Shown here: positions 8,047 to 20,065 of the stretch, one piece after another
Numbering within the stretch: position 1 is the stretch's first letter
Layout of the letters: the number at the start of each line of letters is the position of its first letter
Assembly: GCA_903835255.1 (NCBI GenBank)
Contig: CAILMI010000052.1
Coordinates: 1 to 64,000 of the forward strand
DNA: 64,000 bases
Direction of reading: 5' to 3'
DNA from: an uncultured Verrucomicrobia subdivision 3 bacterium
Lineage (GTDB): Bacteria > Verrucomicrobiota > Verrucomicrobiia > Limisphaerales > UBA11358
Position numbers and translations under genes: made by a program
The notes under the pieces: generated by a model
Told to the model about the DNA's origin: nothing
Database searches by the model: none
The model's input: only the letters and a program-made list of their open reading frames with translations

Positions 8047-9693
8047 ATGGCACTCTCTCCTTTGGCGGGCAAACCCGCGCCCCAATCCCTGCGGGTCGAT
8101 CTGGCGCATCTGGAGCGCGATTACTATGAGCGGACTCCGGACCGGGGCGACCCGGGCCAGCGGGTCAGCTTTGGCACCAGCGGTCACCGTGGAACGTCGC
8201 TGAACGGCACCTTCACCGAGGCGCACATTCTGGCCATCACCCAGGCGATTTGTGATTACCGCCGTTGTCAGGGGACGGATGGCCCGTTGCAGCTGGGCAA
8301 GGACACGCATGCCTTGTCCGCGCCCGCCCAGCGCACCGCGTTGGAAGTGCTCGCGGCGAACCAGGTGGAGACGGTTCTCCAGCGCGAGGACGGAGTGACG
8401 CCGACGCCGGTGATTTCGCGCGCCATCCTCACTTACAATCGCGGACGCAAGACCGGGCTGGCGGATGGCATTGTCATCACGCCGTCGCACAATCCACCGG
8501 AGGATGGCGGCTTCAAGTACAATGCCACCCATGGCGGCCCCGCCGATACGGAGGCCACGCGCTGGGTGCAGGAACGCGCCAATGAGCTGTTGCGGGAGAA
8601 TAATGCCGGCGTGAGGCGGGTTCCGTATGCGGCGGCGCTCCGGTCGGCCACAACCCATCTGTTCGACTTCATCCCGCCCTACGTGGAGGATTTGCAGAAC
8701 GTGGTGGACATGGATGCCATCCGCGCCTCCGGATTGAAGCTGGGCGCGGATCCGCTGGGCGGGGCGGCGCTGCCTTATTGGGGGCCGATCAGTGACCGGT
8801 ATCACGTGGACATCACGGTGGTGAATCCGGGGCTCGATCCGCAGTTTCCTTTCATGGCGGTGGATCATGATGGAAAAATCCGCATGGACTGCTCCAGCCC
8901 GTATGCGATGGCCGGCCTGATCGGGCTCAAGGATCAATTCCGACTGGCCTTCGCCAATGATCCGGATGCCGACCGGCATGGCATTGTCACGCCGTCGTCG
9001 GGGTTGATGAATCCGAACCACTATCTTGCGGTGGCCATCGGCTATCTGCTCGCCCACCGTCCTCAATGGCCGGCCGGTGCGGCGATTGGCAAGACGCTGG
9101 TCAGCAGCAGTCTGATTGATCGGGTGGTGAAGCGGCTGGGCCGGCGCCTGTGCGAAACGCCGGTGGGCTTCAAATGGTTTTCGCCCGGGCTATTCGACGG
9201 CTCGTTCGGTTTTGGCGGGGAAGAAAGCGCGGGGGCGAGCTTTCTGCGGCGGGATGGCACGGTCTGGACGACGGACAAGGACGGGCTCATTTTGAACCTG
9301 TTGGCGGCGGAAATCACCGCTGTCACCGGCAAGGATCCCGGGGAGCATTACCGGGAGCTGGCCGCCGAGTTAGGCACGCCCTTCTACACGCGGATTGATG
9401 CGGCGGCGACGCCCCAGCAGAAGGCGCGGCTGGCGCAGCTTTCGCCCGAAGCGGTGAAGGAATCGACTCTGGCGGGCGAGGCCATCACGGCCAAGCTGAC
9501 GCGGGCTCCGGGCAATCAGGCCGCGATTGGCGGCCTGAAGGTGGTGACGGCGAGCGGCTGGTTTGCGGCCCGGCCTTCCGGCACGGAAAATATCTACAAG
9601 ATTTACGCGGAGAGTTTCAAGGATGAGGCGCATTTGAACTCCCTCGTGAACGAAGCCCAGCAGATTGTGAGCAATGCCCTAGGTTCATCGTGA
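8047..9693 (+). CDS. pgm: Phosphoglucomutase (alpha-D-glucose phosphate-specific)
   Basis: [45 protein letters not shown]; start chosen at [11 protein letters not shown]. Confidence 0.93.
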   Translation: MALSPLAGKPAPQSLRVDLAHLERDYYERTPDRGDPGQRVSFGTSGHRGTSLNGTFTEAHILAITQAICDYRRCQGTDGPLQLGKDTHALSAPAQRTALEVLAANQVETVLQREDGVTPTPVISRAILTYNRGRKTGLADGIVITPSHNPPEDGGFKYNATHGGPADTEATRWVQERANELLRENNAGVRRVPYAAALRSATTHLFDFIPPYVEDLQNVVDMDAIRASGLKLGADPLGGAALPYWGPISDRYHVDITVVNPGLDPQFPFMAVDHDGKIRMDCSSPYAMAGLIGLKDQFRLAFANDPDADRHGIVTPSSGLMNPNHYLAVAIGYLLAHRPQWPAGAAIGKTLVSSSLIDRVVKRLGRRLCETPVGFKWFSPGLFDGSFGFGGEESAGASFLRRDGTVWTTDKDGLILNLLAAEITAVTGKDPGEHYRELAAELGTPFYTRIDAAATPQQKARLAQLSPEAVKESTLAGEAITAKLTRAPGNQAAIGGLKVVTASGWFAARPSGTENIYKIYAESFKDEAHLNSLVNEAQQIVSNALGSS

Positions 9694-9886
9694 AGTTCAC
9701 CGGGCTGCTAGCGCCGCCCGGTCCTCCCGTCTTTAATTGAACCCGGTTGTCCGAATGAACCGCTCCGGCGCCAAGGGGCAAGATTTGAGCCGTAAGATAA
9801 GTGACACGCCCTTCATTGCCCCGCGGGATGGGGATCTGCCCGTTCAAAGCGGCCGTTGAAAGTGGGCCGGGTCGCCACTGCGGGCA

Positions 9887-10642
9887 TCAAACGAGTGGGG
9901 CAGTGGGGCGGGGTTTTAATTTCCGGCAGCGGGCGACGAAGAGAAAGAAGATCCCGGGGCCGAAGCAGAGCAGCATCACGGAAATGCCGGTGGCGATGCC
10001 CCAGAACGTGCCCGCCGGCGCGCAGCAGTCGTCGCGGCGCCGGACGAGAACATGGCTGGGCACGGCGATGAGCAGTTCAAGGATGCTGCCGCGCAGCAGC
10101 CAGCGGAGGCTGCGCTGGAGGAGGGCGGCCGGGTCGTCCGCGCGGGTGGCGCGACGAAAAAAGAACGCCCAAAAAATCCAGAAGCACGCTAGCAGGAATA
10201 GGAAGCTGATAAAGCCGCCCCCGGAGGTGGTTTGGGGGCCGGGTGTCTGGCGGAATAAGTTCGCGAGTCGGTCCGCAAATGTGAATATCACGAGGCCGTC
10301 GTCCCTAAAAAGGGCGCAGAGCATCGATACGGCGGCGGCCAGCAGGAGGTTCGCGAGAAAAAAGGCCGTGACGAGGACGGGTATTTTGAGGGGGCGCCGG
10401 GCGGGCAGGCGGCGGTCGGCGATGCGGAGGGGGAGAAGCAGCAAGAGGGCCTGTCCGGCGACCAGCACGGCCAGCCACAGCCAGTAGCCCCAGTTCAGGT
10501 AGAAGTTTCGGAGGATATCCTGGAATCCGTGCTGGCTGCCGTCCCGGGCCCAGTTGCCAAAGGCGAGGAGGTCCACCGGCAGGGTCAGCGCCAGCAGGGC
10601 CAGCGCGTAGAGGAGAACGGTCAGGACAGCCCAAAGTTTCAT
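9887..10642 (-). CDS. Multi-pass membrane protein of unknown function
   Basis: Starts MKLWAVLTVLLYALALLALTL; several hydrophobic helices; no recognised family. Confidence 0.6.
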   Translation of the reverse strand: MKLWAVLTVLLYALALLALTLPVDLLAFGNWARDGSQHGFQDILRNFYLNWGYWLWLAVLVAGQALLLLLPLRIADRRLPARRPLKIPVLVTAFFLANLLLAAAVSMLCALFRDDGLVIFTFADRLANLFRQTPGPQTTSGGGFISFLFLLACFWIFWAFFFRRATRADDPAALLQRSLRWLLRGSILELLIAVPSHVLVRRRDDCCAPAGTFWGIATGISVMLLCFGPGIFFLFVARCRKLKPRPTAPLV

Positions 10643-10839
10643 GACCGGCCCATTCCGGCACGAAACCGGAGCCGGCGCCAGCCAAATCGACCTGGGTTGG
10701 GGGGCAGCGAAGCGTTCCTCTGTCGGGATTCTGCTTCCGACGCCAAGATTTGTTGTAAAAGGTGACTTTCGCAGCTTGCCAAGTTTTCCATTCGTCGGCA
10801 GATTTAAGGGAGAATTATTAATTATTTTAACGAGGTGAT

Positions 10840-12135
10840 ATGAGCAAAGAAGCAAGATTAGAATTGGACGGCAAAGTTTTCACGCTGCCGACGGTGGAGG
10901 GCACGGAGGGGGAAAAGGCGGTGGATGTTTCCACGCTCCGGGCGGCGACTCAATACATCACGCTCGACGACGGCTACGGCAACACCGGTTCGTGCACCAG
11001 CAAGGTGACGTTCATTGACGGCGACAAGGGGATCCTCCGTTACCGCGGTATTCCGATTGAAGAATTAGCGGAGCGGTCCACTTTCGTGGAAACCTCCTAT
11101 CTGCTGATTTATGGCACCTTGCCGACCCGGGCGCAGCTGAAGACGTTTTCGGATTTGCTGACCCGGCATCAGTTTTTGCACGAGGACATGACCTATCATT
11201 TTGAGGGTTTTCCCACGGCGGCGCATCCGATGGCGATTTTGTCTTCGATGATCAATGCGGCCAGCTGTTTTGATGCCGGGCTGATGAACTGGCAGTGGGG
11301 GAAGAACCAGCAGTTTGATATTTATGCGGCGCAGCTGATTTCGCAGGTGCGGACCATTGCGGCGTATTCGTACCGGAAATCCAAGGGGCTGCCCCTGATC
11401 TATCCCAAGCAGAGCTACAAATACACGGAGAACTTTCTGCACATGATGTTCTCGATGCCGTACGAGGATTTTGAGATCAAGCCGGAAGTGGTCAAGGCGC
11501 TGGACCTGATTTTTCTGCTGCACGCGGACCACGAGCAGAACTGCTCCACCTCGACGGTGCGCATGGTGGCGTCGAGCCAGGCGAACCTGTTCGCCAGCTG
11601 CGCGGCGGGGGTGTGCGCGCTCTGGGGGCCGCTGCACGGCGGGGCGAACCAGGCGGTGCTGGAGATGCTCGATCAGATTCACCGCGACGGGGACGACGGC
11701 TCCAAGTTCATTGCGGCGGCCAAGGACAAGAACAGCGGGAAGAAGCTGATGGGCTTCGGTCACCGCGTGTACAAGAACCACGACCCGCGCGCCACCATCA
11801 TCAAGAAGGCCTGCGACGACGTGCTGGCGAAGCTCAACATCAGCGATCCGCTGCTGGACATCGCCAAGAAGCTCGAGGAGGCGGCTCTCAAGGATTCTTA
11901 TTTTGTGGAGCGGAAGCTGTATCCCAATGTGGATTTTTATAGCGGCATCATCATGCGCGCCATCGGGATTCCGGTGGAGATGTTCACGGTGATTTTTGCG
12001 ATCGGCCGCATGCCGGGCTGGATTGCGAACTACAAGGAGATCATGGAAGAGCCGAAGAGCCGCATTTACCGGCCGCGCCAGATTTACACCGGCCGCACCC
12101 TGAATCCGTTTGTCCCCCTCGGAGACCGCAAATAA
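10840..12135 (+). CDS. gltA: Citrate synthase
   Basis: [45 protein letters not shown]. Confidence 0.96.
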   Translation: MSKEARLELDGKVFTLPTVEGTEGEKAVDVSTLRAATQYITLDDGYGNTGSCTSKVTFIDGDKGILRYRGIPIEELAERSTFVETSYLLIYGTLPTRAQLKTFSDLLTRHQFLHEDMTYHFEGFPTAAHPMAILSSMINAASCFDAGLMNWQWGKNQQFDIYAAQLISQVRTIAAYSYRKSKGLPLIYPKQSYKYTENFLHMMFSMPYEDFEIKPEVVKALDLIFLLHADHEQNCSTSTVRMVASSQANLFASCAAGVCALWGPLHGGANQAVLEMLDQIHRDGDDGSKFIAAAKDKNSGKKLMGFGHRVYKNHDPRATIIKKACDDVLAKLNISDPLLDIAKKLEEAALKDSYFVERKLYPNVDFYSGIIMRAIGIPVEMFTVIFAIGRMPGWIANYKEIMEEPKSRIYRPRQIYTGRTLNPFVPLGDRK

Positions 12136-12152
12136 TCCGGCCGAGCGCTGTT

Positions 12153-13253
12153 GTGACCAAAATACTGATCATTGACGACGAGGAATGGTTGCGTGAAATG
12201 ATCCAGCTGGCGCTGCGGCAGCGCGGCTACGAGGTGGTGGAGGCCCGCAATGGTCAGGAAGGCATCGAGAAGGCCCTGCAGGAGCTGCCCGATCTCATCC
12301 TCTGCGATGTCAACATGGGCAAGGTCAACGGCTACCGCACTCTGGCTGCCCTTCGGGACGAGACGTCCACGGCGTCCATCCCCTTCATCCTGATGACCGG
12401 GCTGGCGGACAATGCCGGCATGCGCCACGGCATGGAGCTGGGGGCCGATGATTATCTTCCCAAGCCGTTTACCACCGACGTGCTGTATGCGGCGGTGGAG
12501 GCGCGCCTGAAAAAAAAGCAGGCCGTGCGGGAGGAGGCTGAGACCAAGTTCCGCGATTTGCGCGACAATCTCAGTCTGATGATGCCGCACGAGCTGCGCA
12601 CGCCGCTCAACGGTATCCTGTCCAACGCCGAGCTGCTGGTCACCTCCGCTGCAACGCTTCCGCCGGGCGAGGTGGCCGAGATGGGTCAGGAAATACTCAA
12701 GTCGGGCCAGCAACTGGAACGGCTCATCGAGAACTTTCTGATCTATGCCCGGCTGGAACTCATCGCCTCCGACCCCCAGAAAATTCCGGCGCTGCGGGTG
12801 GGTCGGGCGGAGCAGCCGGCGGCCCTGGTGGAGAAAATCGCCCGGGATCAGGCGGACATCGCCGGCCGCGGGGCCGACTTGATCGTCGAAGCCGCGGCTG
12901 TGGCCGTGCCGATGTCCGGCGAGTATTTCGGCAAGGTCGTGAATGAACTTGTGCAGAACGCCTTCAAGTTCTCCGGGGCGGGGACGCCGGTCCAGGTGAC
13001 GCTGGCGGGGACCGCTGATGGCGTGGCATTTTCGGTGAGCGACCGGGGGCGGGGGTTTTCCGCTGAACAAAGCCAGCGCATCGGTGCGTATCAGCAGTTT
13101 GACCGCAAGCTGCAGGAGCAGCAGGGATTGGGATTGGGGTTGGTCATTTGCAAACGGCTGGCGGAATTGCACGGCGGCACGCTGGCCATCGGCGGTTCCG
13201 CCATCGGCGGCGCAACGGTGGTCATCACCCTGCCCAAGCCGATTTCGGGTTGA
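12153..13253 (+). CDS. Hybrid response regulator / histidine kinase
   Basis: Receiver ILIIDDEEWLREMI...DLILCDVNMG; HisKA MMPHELRTPLNGILSNAELL; HATPase VVNELVQNAFKFS / GLGLGLVICKRLAE. Confidence 0.92.
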   Translation: MTKILIIDDEEWLREMIQLALRQRGYEVVEARNGQEGIEKALQELPDLILCDVNMGKVNGYRTLAALRDETSTASIPFILMTGLADNAGMRHGMELGADDYLPKPFTTDVLYAAVEARLKKKQAVREEAETKFRDLRDNLSLMMPHELRTPLNGILSNAELLVTSAATLPPGEVAEMGQEILKSGQQLERLIENFLIYARLELIASDPQKIPALRVGRAEQPAALVEKIARDQADIAGRGADLIVEAAAVAVPMSGEYFGKVVNELVQNAFKFSGAGTPVQVTLAGTADGVAFSVSDRGRGFSAEQSQRIGAYQQFDRKLQEQQGLGLGLVICKRLAELHGGTLAIGGSAIGGATVVITLPKPISG

Positions 13254-13412
13254 GCGGGTGTTAACCCGAATTCCTATAACGGGGTCTCGCCCATCATGGC
13301 AGGGATAGCGCCGAACAGATGGAACAAAAGGGACCTAGGGCCCCTCTCCCTGGCATTCTCCCCGCTCAAGCTTTCGCGGGGCGCGGGATCGTGGCCCGCT
13401 TCGGAGTTCGGC

Positions 13413-14258
13413 TCAAAAGAACAACCGGGCGTAGAGGTTCCCCAAGACGCGCTCCGCCAGATCCGCCACCACCCATACCAGGAGGATTCCCGCCATCGGC
13501 GCAAAATCCGCCCGGCCAACGCGCAGGGGCAGTTTCCGCAGCGGCGCGAGCAGAATCTGAGAGGTGAGTTGCACTTCATTCCAAAACGAGTGCCGGCCGA
13601 AATAAACATAGGTGTTCAAGAGGCGCAGGCCGAGCAGCCCGGCGATCAGGGGTTTCCAAGCGAGATAGCTGCCCAGCCCAATGATCAGGGACTCGGCGAG
13701 GCGGTGCGTGGCGGACATGGCGGTCTGGGGATGCATCCAGCCGAAGGGCCAGCTGGTCACCCCCCAAGCCAACGCCGTGGCTGCCCATGGCAGAAGGAGC
13801 TTGGACCAGCGGGGCCAGGCGGCAATCCGGCCCAACTGCTGGCGGACCATCCGTTGGAGCGGGTGTTCCATGGCTGCGGGTCCGGTGAGCAGGGACAGCA
13901 GCAGCAGCCAGAGGTAGAGGACGGCGAAGGCCTGACCGAAACTGAACAGGGAAAACACCAGCATGCGTCCCAGCGAATTGCTAACGAAGCTGAAGACGGC
14001 GGGTTCCAGGGTCACTTTCCCCACCCAGACCGGGGTGAAGGCGGAACCGATCTGCCAGTAAAAAAGCGCGCGCAACAACAGCAGGGCCGCGATGCCCGCC
14101 AGCAAATGCCAGCGTCGAAAATGGGATGGCGCCGCGCGGCGCAGGGTGCCGACCAGGGTGGCGGGCGTCCGCCGTTGGAAGGGGTCAAACGGCAGCGACC
14201 GCCATTTCACCCAGAGCAGCAAGCCGGCCAGGTTCAGAATGAAGTCCACCAGTCTCAT
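13413..14258 (-). CDS. YggT-like membrane protein
   Basis: Multi-pass; C-terminal ILLAPLRKLPLRVGRADFAPMAGILLVWVVADL resembles the YggT motif. Confidence 0.55.
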   Translation of the reverse strand: MRLVDFILNLAGLLLWVKWRSLPFDPFQRRTPATLVGTLRRAAPSHFRRWHLLAGIAALLLLRALFYWQIGSAFTPVWVGKVTLEPAVFSFVSNSLGRMLVFSLFSFGQAFAVLYLWLLLLSLLTGPAAMEHPLQRMVRQQLGRIAAWPRWSKLLLPWAATALAWGVTSWPFGWMHPQTAMSATHRLAESLIIGLGSYLAWKPLIAGLLGLRLLNTYVYFGRHSFWNEVQLTSQILLAPLRKLPLRVGRADFAPMAGILLVWVVADLAERVLGNLYARLFF

Positions 14259-14315
14259 GCCAATTCCATCCCGCCGGGAGCTGTTTCAGGGCCGGCGGCC
14301 CCTTGAATTCCCACC

Positions 14316-15230
14316 TTACTTTGCCCCCGGCATCATGCGAAGCAGGGTGTCCGCCATTTCGCTGGGGGTGACGGCGATGCCGATGCCGGCGGCCTTGAAG
14401 GCTGCAATTTTGGCCTCCGCCGTGCCCTTGCCCCCGCTCACGATGGCGCCCGCATGTCCCATGCGCCGTCCGGGCGGCGCGGTGGCGCCGGCGATGAATC
14501 CGGCCACGGGCTTTTTGCAATGCTGCTTGATCCATTCGGCAGCTTCTTCCTCGGCGCTGCCACCGATTTCCCCGATCAGGATGATGCCGTGCGTGTCCGG
14601 GTCCGCGTTGAACAGCTTGATGACGTCCAAGTGCGAAGTGCCGTTGACGGGGTCTCCGCCGATGCCGACGCAGGTGGACTGGCCGACGCCGCGGGAGGTG
14701 AGCTGCCAGACCGCCTCATAGGTCAAGGTGCCGCTGCGCGAGACGACGCCGATGTGGCCCTTCTTGTGGATGTAGCCGGGTGCGATGCCGATGCGGCAGC
14801 CCCCGTGCGAATCCTTGCCTTCCCCGGGCGTGACGATGCCGGGGCAGTTCGGGCCGATGAGCCGCGTGGTGAGGTTGCCCTCCAGCGCGCGCTTCACCCG
14901 CACCATGTCCCGCACGGGAATGCCTTCGGTGATGGCGACGACCAGGGCGAGGCCGGCATCCGCGCCCTCGAGGATCGCATCGGCGGCGAAGGGCGGGGGA
15001 ACAAACACGGCGCTGGCGGTCGCTCCGGTCTGTTTCACCGCGTCGGCCACGGTGTCAAAGATCGGCACCTTCTTGCCGCCGTGCTCGAAGCACTGGCCGC
15101 CTTTGCCCGGGGTGACGCCGGCGACGATCTGGCTGCCGTAATCAATGGAGAGCTGCGCGTGTTTGGCGCCAAAGCTGCCGGTGATGCCTTGGACGAGAAC
15201 TTTGGTTTGGGGGGTGACGAGGATGGACAT
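14316..15230 (-). CDS. sucD: Succinate-CoA ligase subunit alpha
   Basis: [58 protein letters not shown]. Confidence 0.95.
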   Translation of the reverse strand: MSILVTPQTKVLVQGITGSFGAKHAQLSIDYGSQIVAGVTPGKGGQCFEHGGKKVPIFDTVADAVKQTGATASAVFVPPPFAADAILEGADAGLALVVAITEGIPVRDMVRVKRALEGNLTTRLIGPNCPGIVTPGEGKDSHGGCRIGIAPGYIHKKGHIGVVSRSGTLTYEAVWQLTSRGVGQSTCVGIGGDPVNGTSHLDVIKLFNADPDTHGIILIGEIGGSAEEEAAEWIKQHCKKPVAGFIAGATAPPGRRMGHAGAIVSGGKGTAEAKIAAFKAAGIGIAVTPSEMADTLLRMMPGAK

Positions 15231-15242
15231 GTGAGAATTGAA

Positions 15243-15611
15243 TTAGTTGGCTGTTCGTTTATGGATGTAAATACGGTTCCCATCAGGATCGGAAATCACT
15301 GCCATATGGCAGACCGGCGTGGTCAGAGGTTTCATGCGGAACTTCACGTTGTTCGCGCGCAGGTGCGCGAGGGCGGGCTCCCAGTCCTCCACCTCCAGCG
15401 CCACGGAGCCCCCATCAGGCCCCGGCTTGAAATCGGCGGAGGAGCTGAGCGACAGCGTCTGAGATCCGACATTGTATTCGGCCCACTGGCCGGTGGCGAA
15501 ATCATTGAGGACGGCGGGCTTCAGGCCCAGCACCCCCTCGTAAAAACGCCGCGCCCGCGCCATGTCGGTGACGGCGTAGCTGCTGAAGGCGATTCCGGAG
15601 ATGTTGAGCAT
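15243..15611 (-). CDS. VOC (glyoxalase/bleomycin resistance) family protein
   Basis: SYAVTDMARARRFYEGVLGLKP...VISDPDGNRIYIHKR. Confidence 0.88.
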   Translation of the reverse strand: MLNISGIAFSSYAVTDMARARRFYEGVLGLKPAVLNDFATGQWAEYNVGSQTLSLSSSADFKPGPDGGSVALEVEDWEPALAHLRANNVKFRMKPLTTPVCHMAVISDPDGNRIYIHKRTAN

Positions 15612-15618
15612 GGGGGGG

Positions 15619-16485
15619 CTATTTTTTCCGACGAATCCAAAGACTGCCTCCTTCATTTTTGAGGCAGTCGGGCATGTGGGCTTGGAACCATTCGCGATTG
15701 TGGCTGATGCACCCCGGCCCGTGAAGCATGATTTCAAAGGAATCGTTGAACTGAAGAAAAGCCCGGACCAGATACGATTCATTCCACGCCCGCCCCTCGC
15801 GCAGCCAATTATTCGGGTATTCAAAGTGGGTGCAGATGTCGTGGATGTGGATCCACACGCCGGGCTGGAGCCGCGGGAAAACCTCAAACATCAGAAAATT
15901 CACATCGCTGCCGACTTTGCTCACATGGCTGGAATCCACCAGCAGCACATCGCCGGCGCCCAACACCGTGAAAAAATCCCAGCCCACCTCCTGCACCTTT
16001 TTTTCAAGGACAGCGCACCGGAGTGCGTCCTCGGGGCGGAGCAGGCTTTTCAAGCGATCGGCGTAGGGCTCGATGAAAGCGAGTTGGGTCTCGCGCGATA
16101 AAAAGCGTTCCAAGGTGTCCAGGATGACCGCCGAGGAAAAGCCGGAACCAATCTCAATAATCTGGCGGGGCTGCAGTTGCCGAAGGATCAGATGCAGAAA
16201 AATGGCATCGGCATATCCGTAAAAGTCGTTTTCAAAATAATAGCGCAGGCCGTCACTGGCCTGGGCTTGAAAGGGGATCTGCCCGTAATTCAGTGCGAGG
16301 GAGGAGACGAGTTCTTTTTGGGCCTCCCGCCGCAGGTCCAAGCCCGGATAGTCGCTCTCCACCTTTGGGGTTTTGGTCCATTGTTCAATGTCCTCCTCCG
16401 ACGGAATGGGGGAATAATAATGTCCCGGCGGAACAAAGCGTGACGAGTCACTTGGGGAGGACGGGCTCTCCATAAGCTCTAACAA
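15619..16485 (-). CDS. Class I SAM-dependent methyltransferase (putative)
   Basis: [21 protein letters not shown] motif [40 protein letters not shown]. Confidence 0.75.
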   Translation of the reverse strand: MLELMESPSSPSDSSRFVPPGHYYSPIPSEEDIEQWTKTPKVESDYPGLDLRREAQKELVSSLALNYGQIPFQAQASDGLRYYFENDFYGYADAIFLHLILRQLQPRQIIEIGSGFSSAVILDTLERFLSRETQLAFIEPYADRLKSLLRPEDALRCAVLEKKVQEVGWDFFTVLGAGDVLLVDSSHVSKVGSDVNFLMFEVFPRLQPGVWIHIHDICTHFEYPNNWLREGRAWNESYLVRAFLQFNDSFEIMLHGPGCISHNREWFQAHMPDCLKNEGGSLWIRRKK

Positions 16486-17687
16486 CCGGAGACCGCCTTG
16501 ACCACTTTTTGTGCCGCGTCCGCCATTGAATCGCCGGTGATGATGGCCACCCCGGATTCGGCCAGCGTCTTTTTGCCGGCGAGGACGTTGTTGCCTTCCA
16601 ACCGGACGACGAGCGGGAGCTTTAAGCCCGTCTCCTTGACTGCTGCGACGATGCCGGTGGCGATGACGTTGCAGTCCATGATGCCGCCGAAAATGTTCAC
16701 GAGGATGCCCTTCACATGGGGGTCGCTCAGGATGATTTTGAACGCCGCGGTGACCTGCTCTTTGCTGGCGCCGCCGCCCACGTCCAGGAAATTAGCCGGC
16801 CGGCCGCCGAAATGCTGGATGATGTCCATCGTGGACATGGCCAGTCCCGCGCCGTTCACCAGGCACGCGATGCTGCCATCGAGCTTGATATAATTCAGGT
16901 TGAATTTAGAGGCCTCGATTTCGAGCGGCGCCTCCTCGTTCAGATCGCGCATTTCAAGGATGTCTTTGTGGCGGTAGAGCGCATTGTCGTCGAGCGAGAT
17001 TTTCGCGTCGAGCGCCATCACGGTCTCCTTGCCATCGGCCAGTTCCACGACGGCGAGCGGGTTGAGCTCCACCATGGCCGCGTCGCATTCCCACCAGGTG
17101 TGGTACACGCCGGTGATCAGCTTGACGCCCGCGTTGAACAGGTCGCCCCGGAGGCCGAGCGCGGCGGCGATCTTGCGCGCCTGATAGGGCATGATGCCGA
17201 CGGCGGGATCGATGTGTTCCCGGAAAATTTTTTCAGGGTGTTTTTCGGCGACTTCCTCGATGTCCATCCCGCCTTCGGTGCTGGCCATGACGAGCGGTCG
17301 CGAGTTGGCGCGGTCGAGGAGCACGGCGAGATAAAACTCTTTTTTGATCTTTGCCCCGGCCGCCAGCAGCAGCGTCTGCACCTTGCGTCCCTCCTCCCCG
17401 GTCTGTTTGGTGACGAGCACGTTGCCGAGCATTTTTTCGGCGAAGCCGACCGCCTCGTCCACCGAGGCGGCCACCTTCACGCCGCCCTGGAAGCCGGTCT
17501 GGAAGGTTCCCTTGCCGCGGCCGCCGGCATGGATCTGCGATTTGACGACGACGCGCGCGCTGCCGCTGGCGGCGATTTTATCCGCGGCCGGCCGCACCTC
17601 GGCGAGGGTTTTGGCGGCGATCTCAAAGGGGACGGCCACGCCGTATCGGGCGAGCAACTGCTTAGCTTGGTATTCGTGGATGTTCAT
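16479..17687 (-). CDS. sucC: Succinate-CoA ligase subunit beta (ADP-forming)
   Basis: [47 protein letters not shown]. Confidence 0.95.
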   Translation of the reverse strand: MNIHEYQAKQLLARYGVAVPFEIAAKTLAEVRPAADKIAASGSARVVVKSQIHAGGRGKGTFQTGFQGGVKVAASVDEAVGFAEKMLGNVLVTKQTGEEGRKVQTLLLAAGAKIKKEFYLAVLLDRANSRPLVMASTEGGMDIEEVAEKHPEKIFREHIDPAVGIMPYQARKIAAALGLRGDLFNAGVKLITGVYHTWWECDAAMVELNPLAVVELADGKETVMALDAKISLDDNALYRHKDILEMRDLNEEAPLEIEASKFNLNYIKLDGSIACLVNGAGLAMSTMDIIQHFGGRPANFLDVGGGASKEQVTAAFKIILSDPHVKGILVNIFGGIMDCNVIATGIVAAVKETGLKLPLVVRLEGNNVLAGKKTLAESGVAIITGDSMADAAQKVVKAVSGC

Positions 17688-17916
17688 TGAAAAATTGGAC
17701 AAATATTAAAAACGATTGCTGGCAGAATGCAACTGTTAAGCATTTCAAAATGATGCTGGGCGTCGGCTAGGAGGCGGCCGCAGCCCCTGGAGCGGATTAA
17801 AACCCTCGACACCACTTGGAATCAGGCTTATCCAGCCAGCGGGTGGGGCGTTCAAGGTCCAGCTCCAGGGCGCGGGGAGGTGCAACCGGTTTCAGGGGGT
17901 GAATAAAAAGGATTCC

Positions 17917-18462
17917 ATGAAAAACAAATTCCAAGACACAATCGTACGGCTTTTGGCTGCCCTGGCGCTCTCGCTGACGGGGTGCGCCAGTTATCACATT
18001 CAACCGGTTCGGGCCTCGGCGCTCACGCCCTGGGACGAGAAGACGATTCCCCCGGGGTATGTCTTTTATGAATCCGAGCTGTATTTCCTGGTCGCCGCGG
18101 CGACGTCGAAAACGTCCGCAGCGTCCCCCTCGCTTCAAGCCCTGCCGGGCACCGCCTGCAGTGTGACGCCTTTGTATCTGCCGAACCCGAACCGGCCGTA
18201 CCGGCTGACCACGTTCAACGTTTTCGCCAAAAGTGATTTTGCTTTCAATTTCAAGGATGGCTGGCAGCTCGTCTCCATTGCGGATAAGTCGGATAACACC
18301 GGGCTGACCGCCGCGCTGGTTGGCCAGATCAAAGCCACGCTGGGGGCGGCGACGGGCATTGCGCCCGAACAGGCGCTGCCGCAGACGTTTCTACTGCACC
18401 CGGAATATAATGCGGCCGGCGTCATCACCGGCTTCACTAAAATCAACGTGCCCGCCCTCTGA
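17917..18462 (+). CDS. Hypothetical lipoprotein
   Basis: Signal peptide with lipobox LSLTGC at N-terminus. Confidence 0.6.
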   Translation: MKNKFQDTIVRLLAALALSLTGCASYHIQPVRASALTPWDEKTIPPGYVFYESELYFLVAAATSKTSAASPSLQALPGTACSVTPLYLPNPNRPYRLTTFNVFAKSDFAFNFKDGWQLVSIADKSDNTGLTAALVGQIKATLGAATGIAPEQALPQTFLLHPEYNAAGVITGFTKINVPAL

Positions 18463-18511
18463 GCTGGCGCGTGGCTGCTCAGGACAACCCGTGAGATGGG
18501 GTCCGCTCCGT

Positions 18512-19861
18512 TCAGGCGGGAAAGCTGCCGAGCGCTTTTTCAATCCGGTGCCGCACCCGGTCTTTGCCCAGCACTTCCAGCAGATGGTAGAGGCTCGGCC
18601 CGTGGGGGTGGCCGGTGACGGCCAGCCGCGTGGGGTGGATGAGCGCGCCCACTTTTACTCCCAGTCCGACGGCGGTGGCTTTGAGAGCGGCTTCGATGCC
18701 GGCCGCGTCGAAGGCGGCGAGTGCGTCAAAGGCGTCCCGAACCTTTTCCAGGCGCGGCTTGTTTTCCGGAATGAACGCCTTCGTTGCGGCTTCGGGGTCG
18801 TAGGCGATGTCCTCGCGGAAATAGAATCCGGCGTAGGCGGGCAGTTCGGCGAAGGTCTTGATCTTGCCCCGGCAGGTGGCGAGCGCGGCTTGGACGTAGT
18901 TCGCATCGAGGGCGTGGATGTCCACGCCCTCGTGGGTCAACGCGTGCACGGCGAGTTCATGGAAGCGCTCGGGCGCGAGTTCGCGGCAGTATTCACCCTG
19001 CAGCCACAGAAGTTTCTCAAAGTCGAACTTCGCATTGTGCCGGAGGATCTGCGGCAGATCAAAGCGTTCAACCACTTCGCTCAGCGGTATTTTCTCAAGG
19101 TTATCCTTGGGCGACCAGCCGAGCAGGCAGAGGTAGTTGTCGACCGCTTCGGGCAGGAAACCCTCATCGAGATAGGTCGTGAGTGAGGCGCCCTTGTCGC
19201 GCTTGCTCATCTTGGAGCCATCCCCGTTCAGGATGAGCGGGATGTGCGCGTACCGGGGCGGCTCGACCCCGAACGCTCGGAACAGGGCGATGTGCTTGGC
19301 AGTGTTGCTCAAGTGATCCTCGCCGCGAATGACGTGCGTGATGCCCATCTCCAGATCGTCCACGACGTTGACGAAGTGAAACACCGGCTGGCCGTCCGAG
19401 CGCACTAGCACCCAGTCTGGATCCAGCTGTTCGCGGTCGGTGAGCGGCCGCACCACGTCGCCCACCACCAAGTCGGGAATGGTGATCGGCTCGCGGGTCA
19501 TCTTGAATTTGATCGCGCCCTCGTGTTCGTAGGCGAGTCCGCGCGCGAGCAGATCTTCGACCCGGGCGGTGTAATGGGATTTGCGCTGCGACTGGAAATA
19601 GGGGCCGCGGTCGCCCTTGCAAGGGCCGGTGGCGTCGGCCGTGAGCGGACCCTCATCCCAGTCCAGGCCGAGCCATCGCAGGCCTTTGAGGATTACGTCC
19701 ACGGCCTCCTGCGAGTTGCGCGCGGCATCCGTGTCCTCGATCCGGAGGACGAGGGTGCCGCCGGTGTGGCGCGCGTACAGCCAGTTGAACAGGGCAGTGC
19801 GCGCTCCGCCGATGTGGAGATAGCCGGTGGGCGAGGGGGCGAATCGGACGCGGGGCTTCAT
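18512..19861 (-). CDS. gltX: Glutamate-tRNA ligase
   Basis: VRFAPSPTGYLHIGGARTALFN HIGH-type motif; KMSKRDKGAS KMSKS-type motif. Confidence 0.95.
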   Translation of the reverse strand: MKPRVRFAPSPTGYLHIGGARTALFNWLYARHTGGTLVLRIEDTDAARNSQEAVDVILKGLRWLGLDWDEGPLTADATGPCKGDRGPYFQSQRKSHYTARVEDLLARGLAYEHEGAIKFKMTREPITIPDLVVGDVVRPLTDREQLDPDWVLVRSDGQPVFHFVNVVDDLEMGITHVIRGEDHLSNTAKHIALFRAFGVEPPRYAHIPLILNGDGSKMSKRDKGASLTTYLDEGFLPEAVDNYLCLLGWSPKDNLEKIPLSEVVERFDLPQILRHNAKFDFEKLLWLQGEYCRELAPERFHELAVHALTHEGVDIHALDANYVQAALATCRGKIKTFAELPAYAGFYFREDIAYDPEAATKAFIPENKPRLEKVRDAFDALAAFDAAGIEAALKATAVGLGVKVGALIHPTRLAVTGHPHGPSLYHLLEVLGKDRVRHRIEKALGSFPA

Positions 19862-20065
19862 TTCAATAAAATTCGGGCGTTAAAAAGGTTGTGTCTGCGC
19901 CGGCAGATTACGCGGAATGACGCGGATAAAAAACAAAAAAGGCGCCCGGACCGCCCGATGGGCCCCGCGCCACCGCCCCTGTTTCCAGCTGTTTCCAGTT
20001 CAAATCTCATTGTTGGGGCGGGGGCGGTCTATTCGCCATCCGTGGCAACCCGGGATATTGGGTTT

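Noticed and set aside
12084-13172. 362-aa minus-strand ORF opposite the hybrid histidine kinase
   Set aside because: Antisense shadow; receiver and kinase motifs are on the plus strand.
16716-17690. 324-aa plus-strand ORF opposite sucC
   Set aside because: Antisense shadow; sucC is unambiguous on the minus strand.
19523-20065. Long N-terminal extension of the CHAD ORF
   Set aside because: It overlaps antisense gltX; the CHAD protein plausibly starts at 20066 or 20081.
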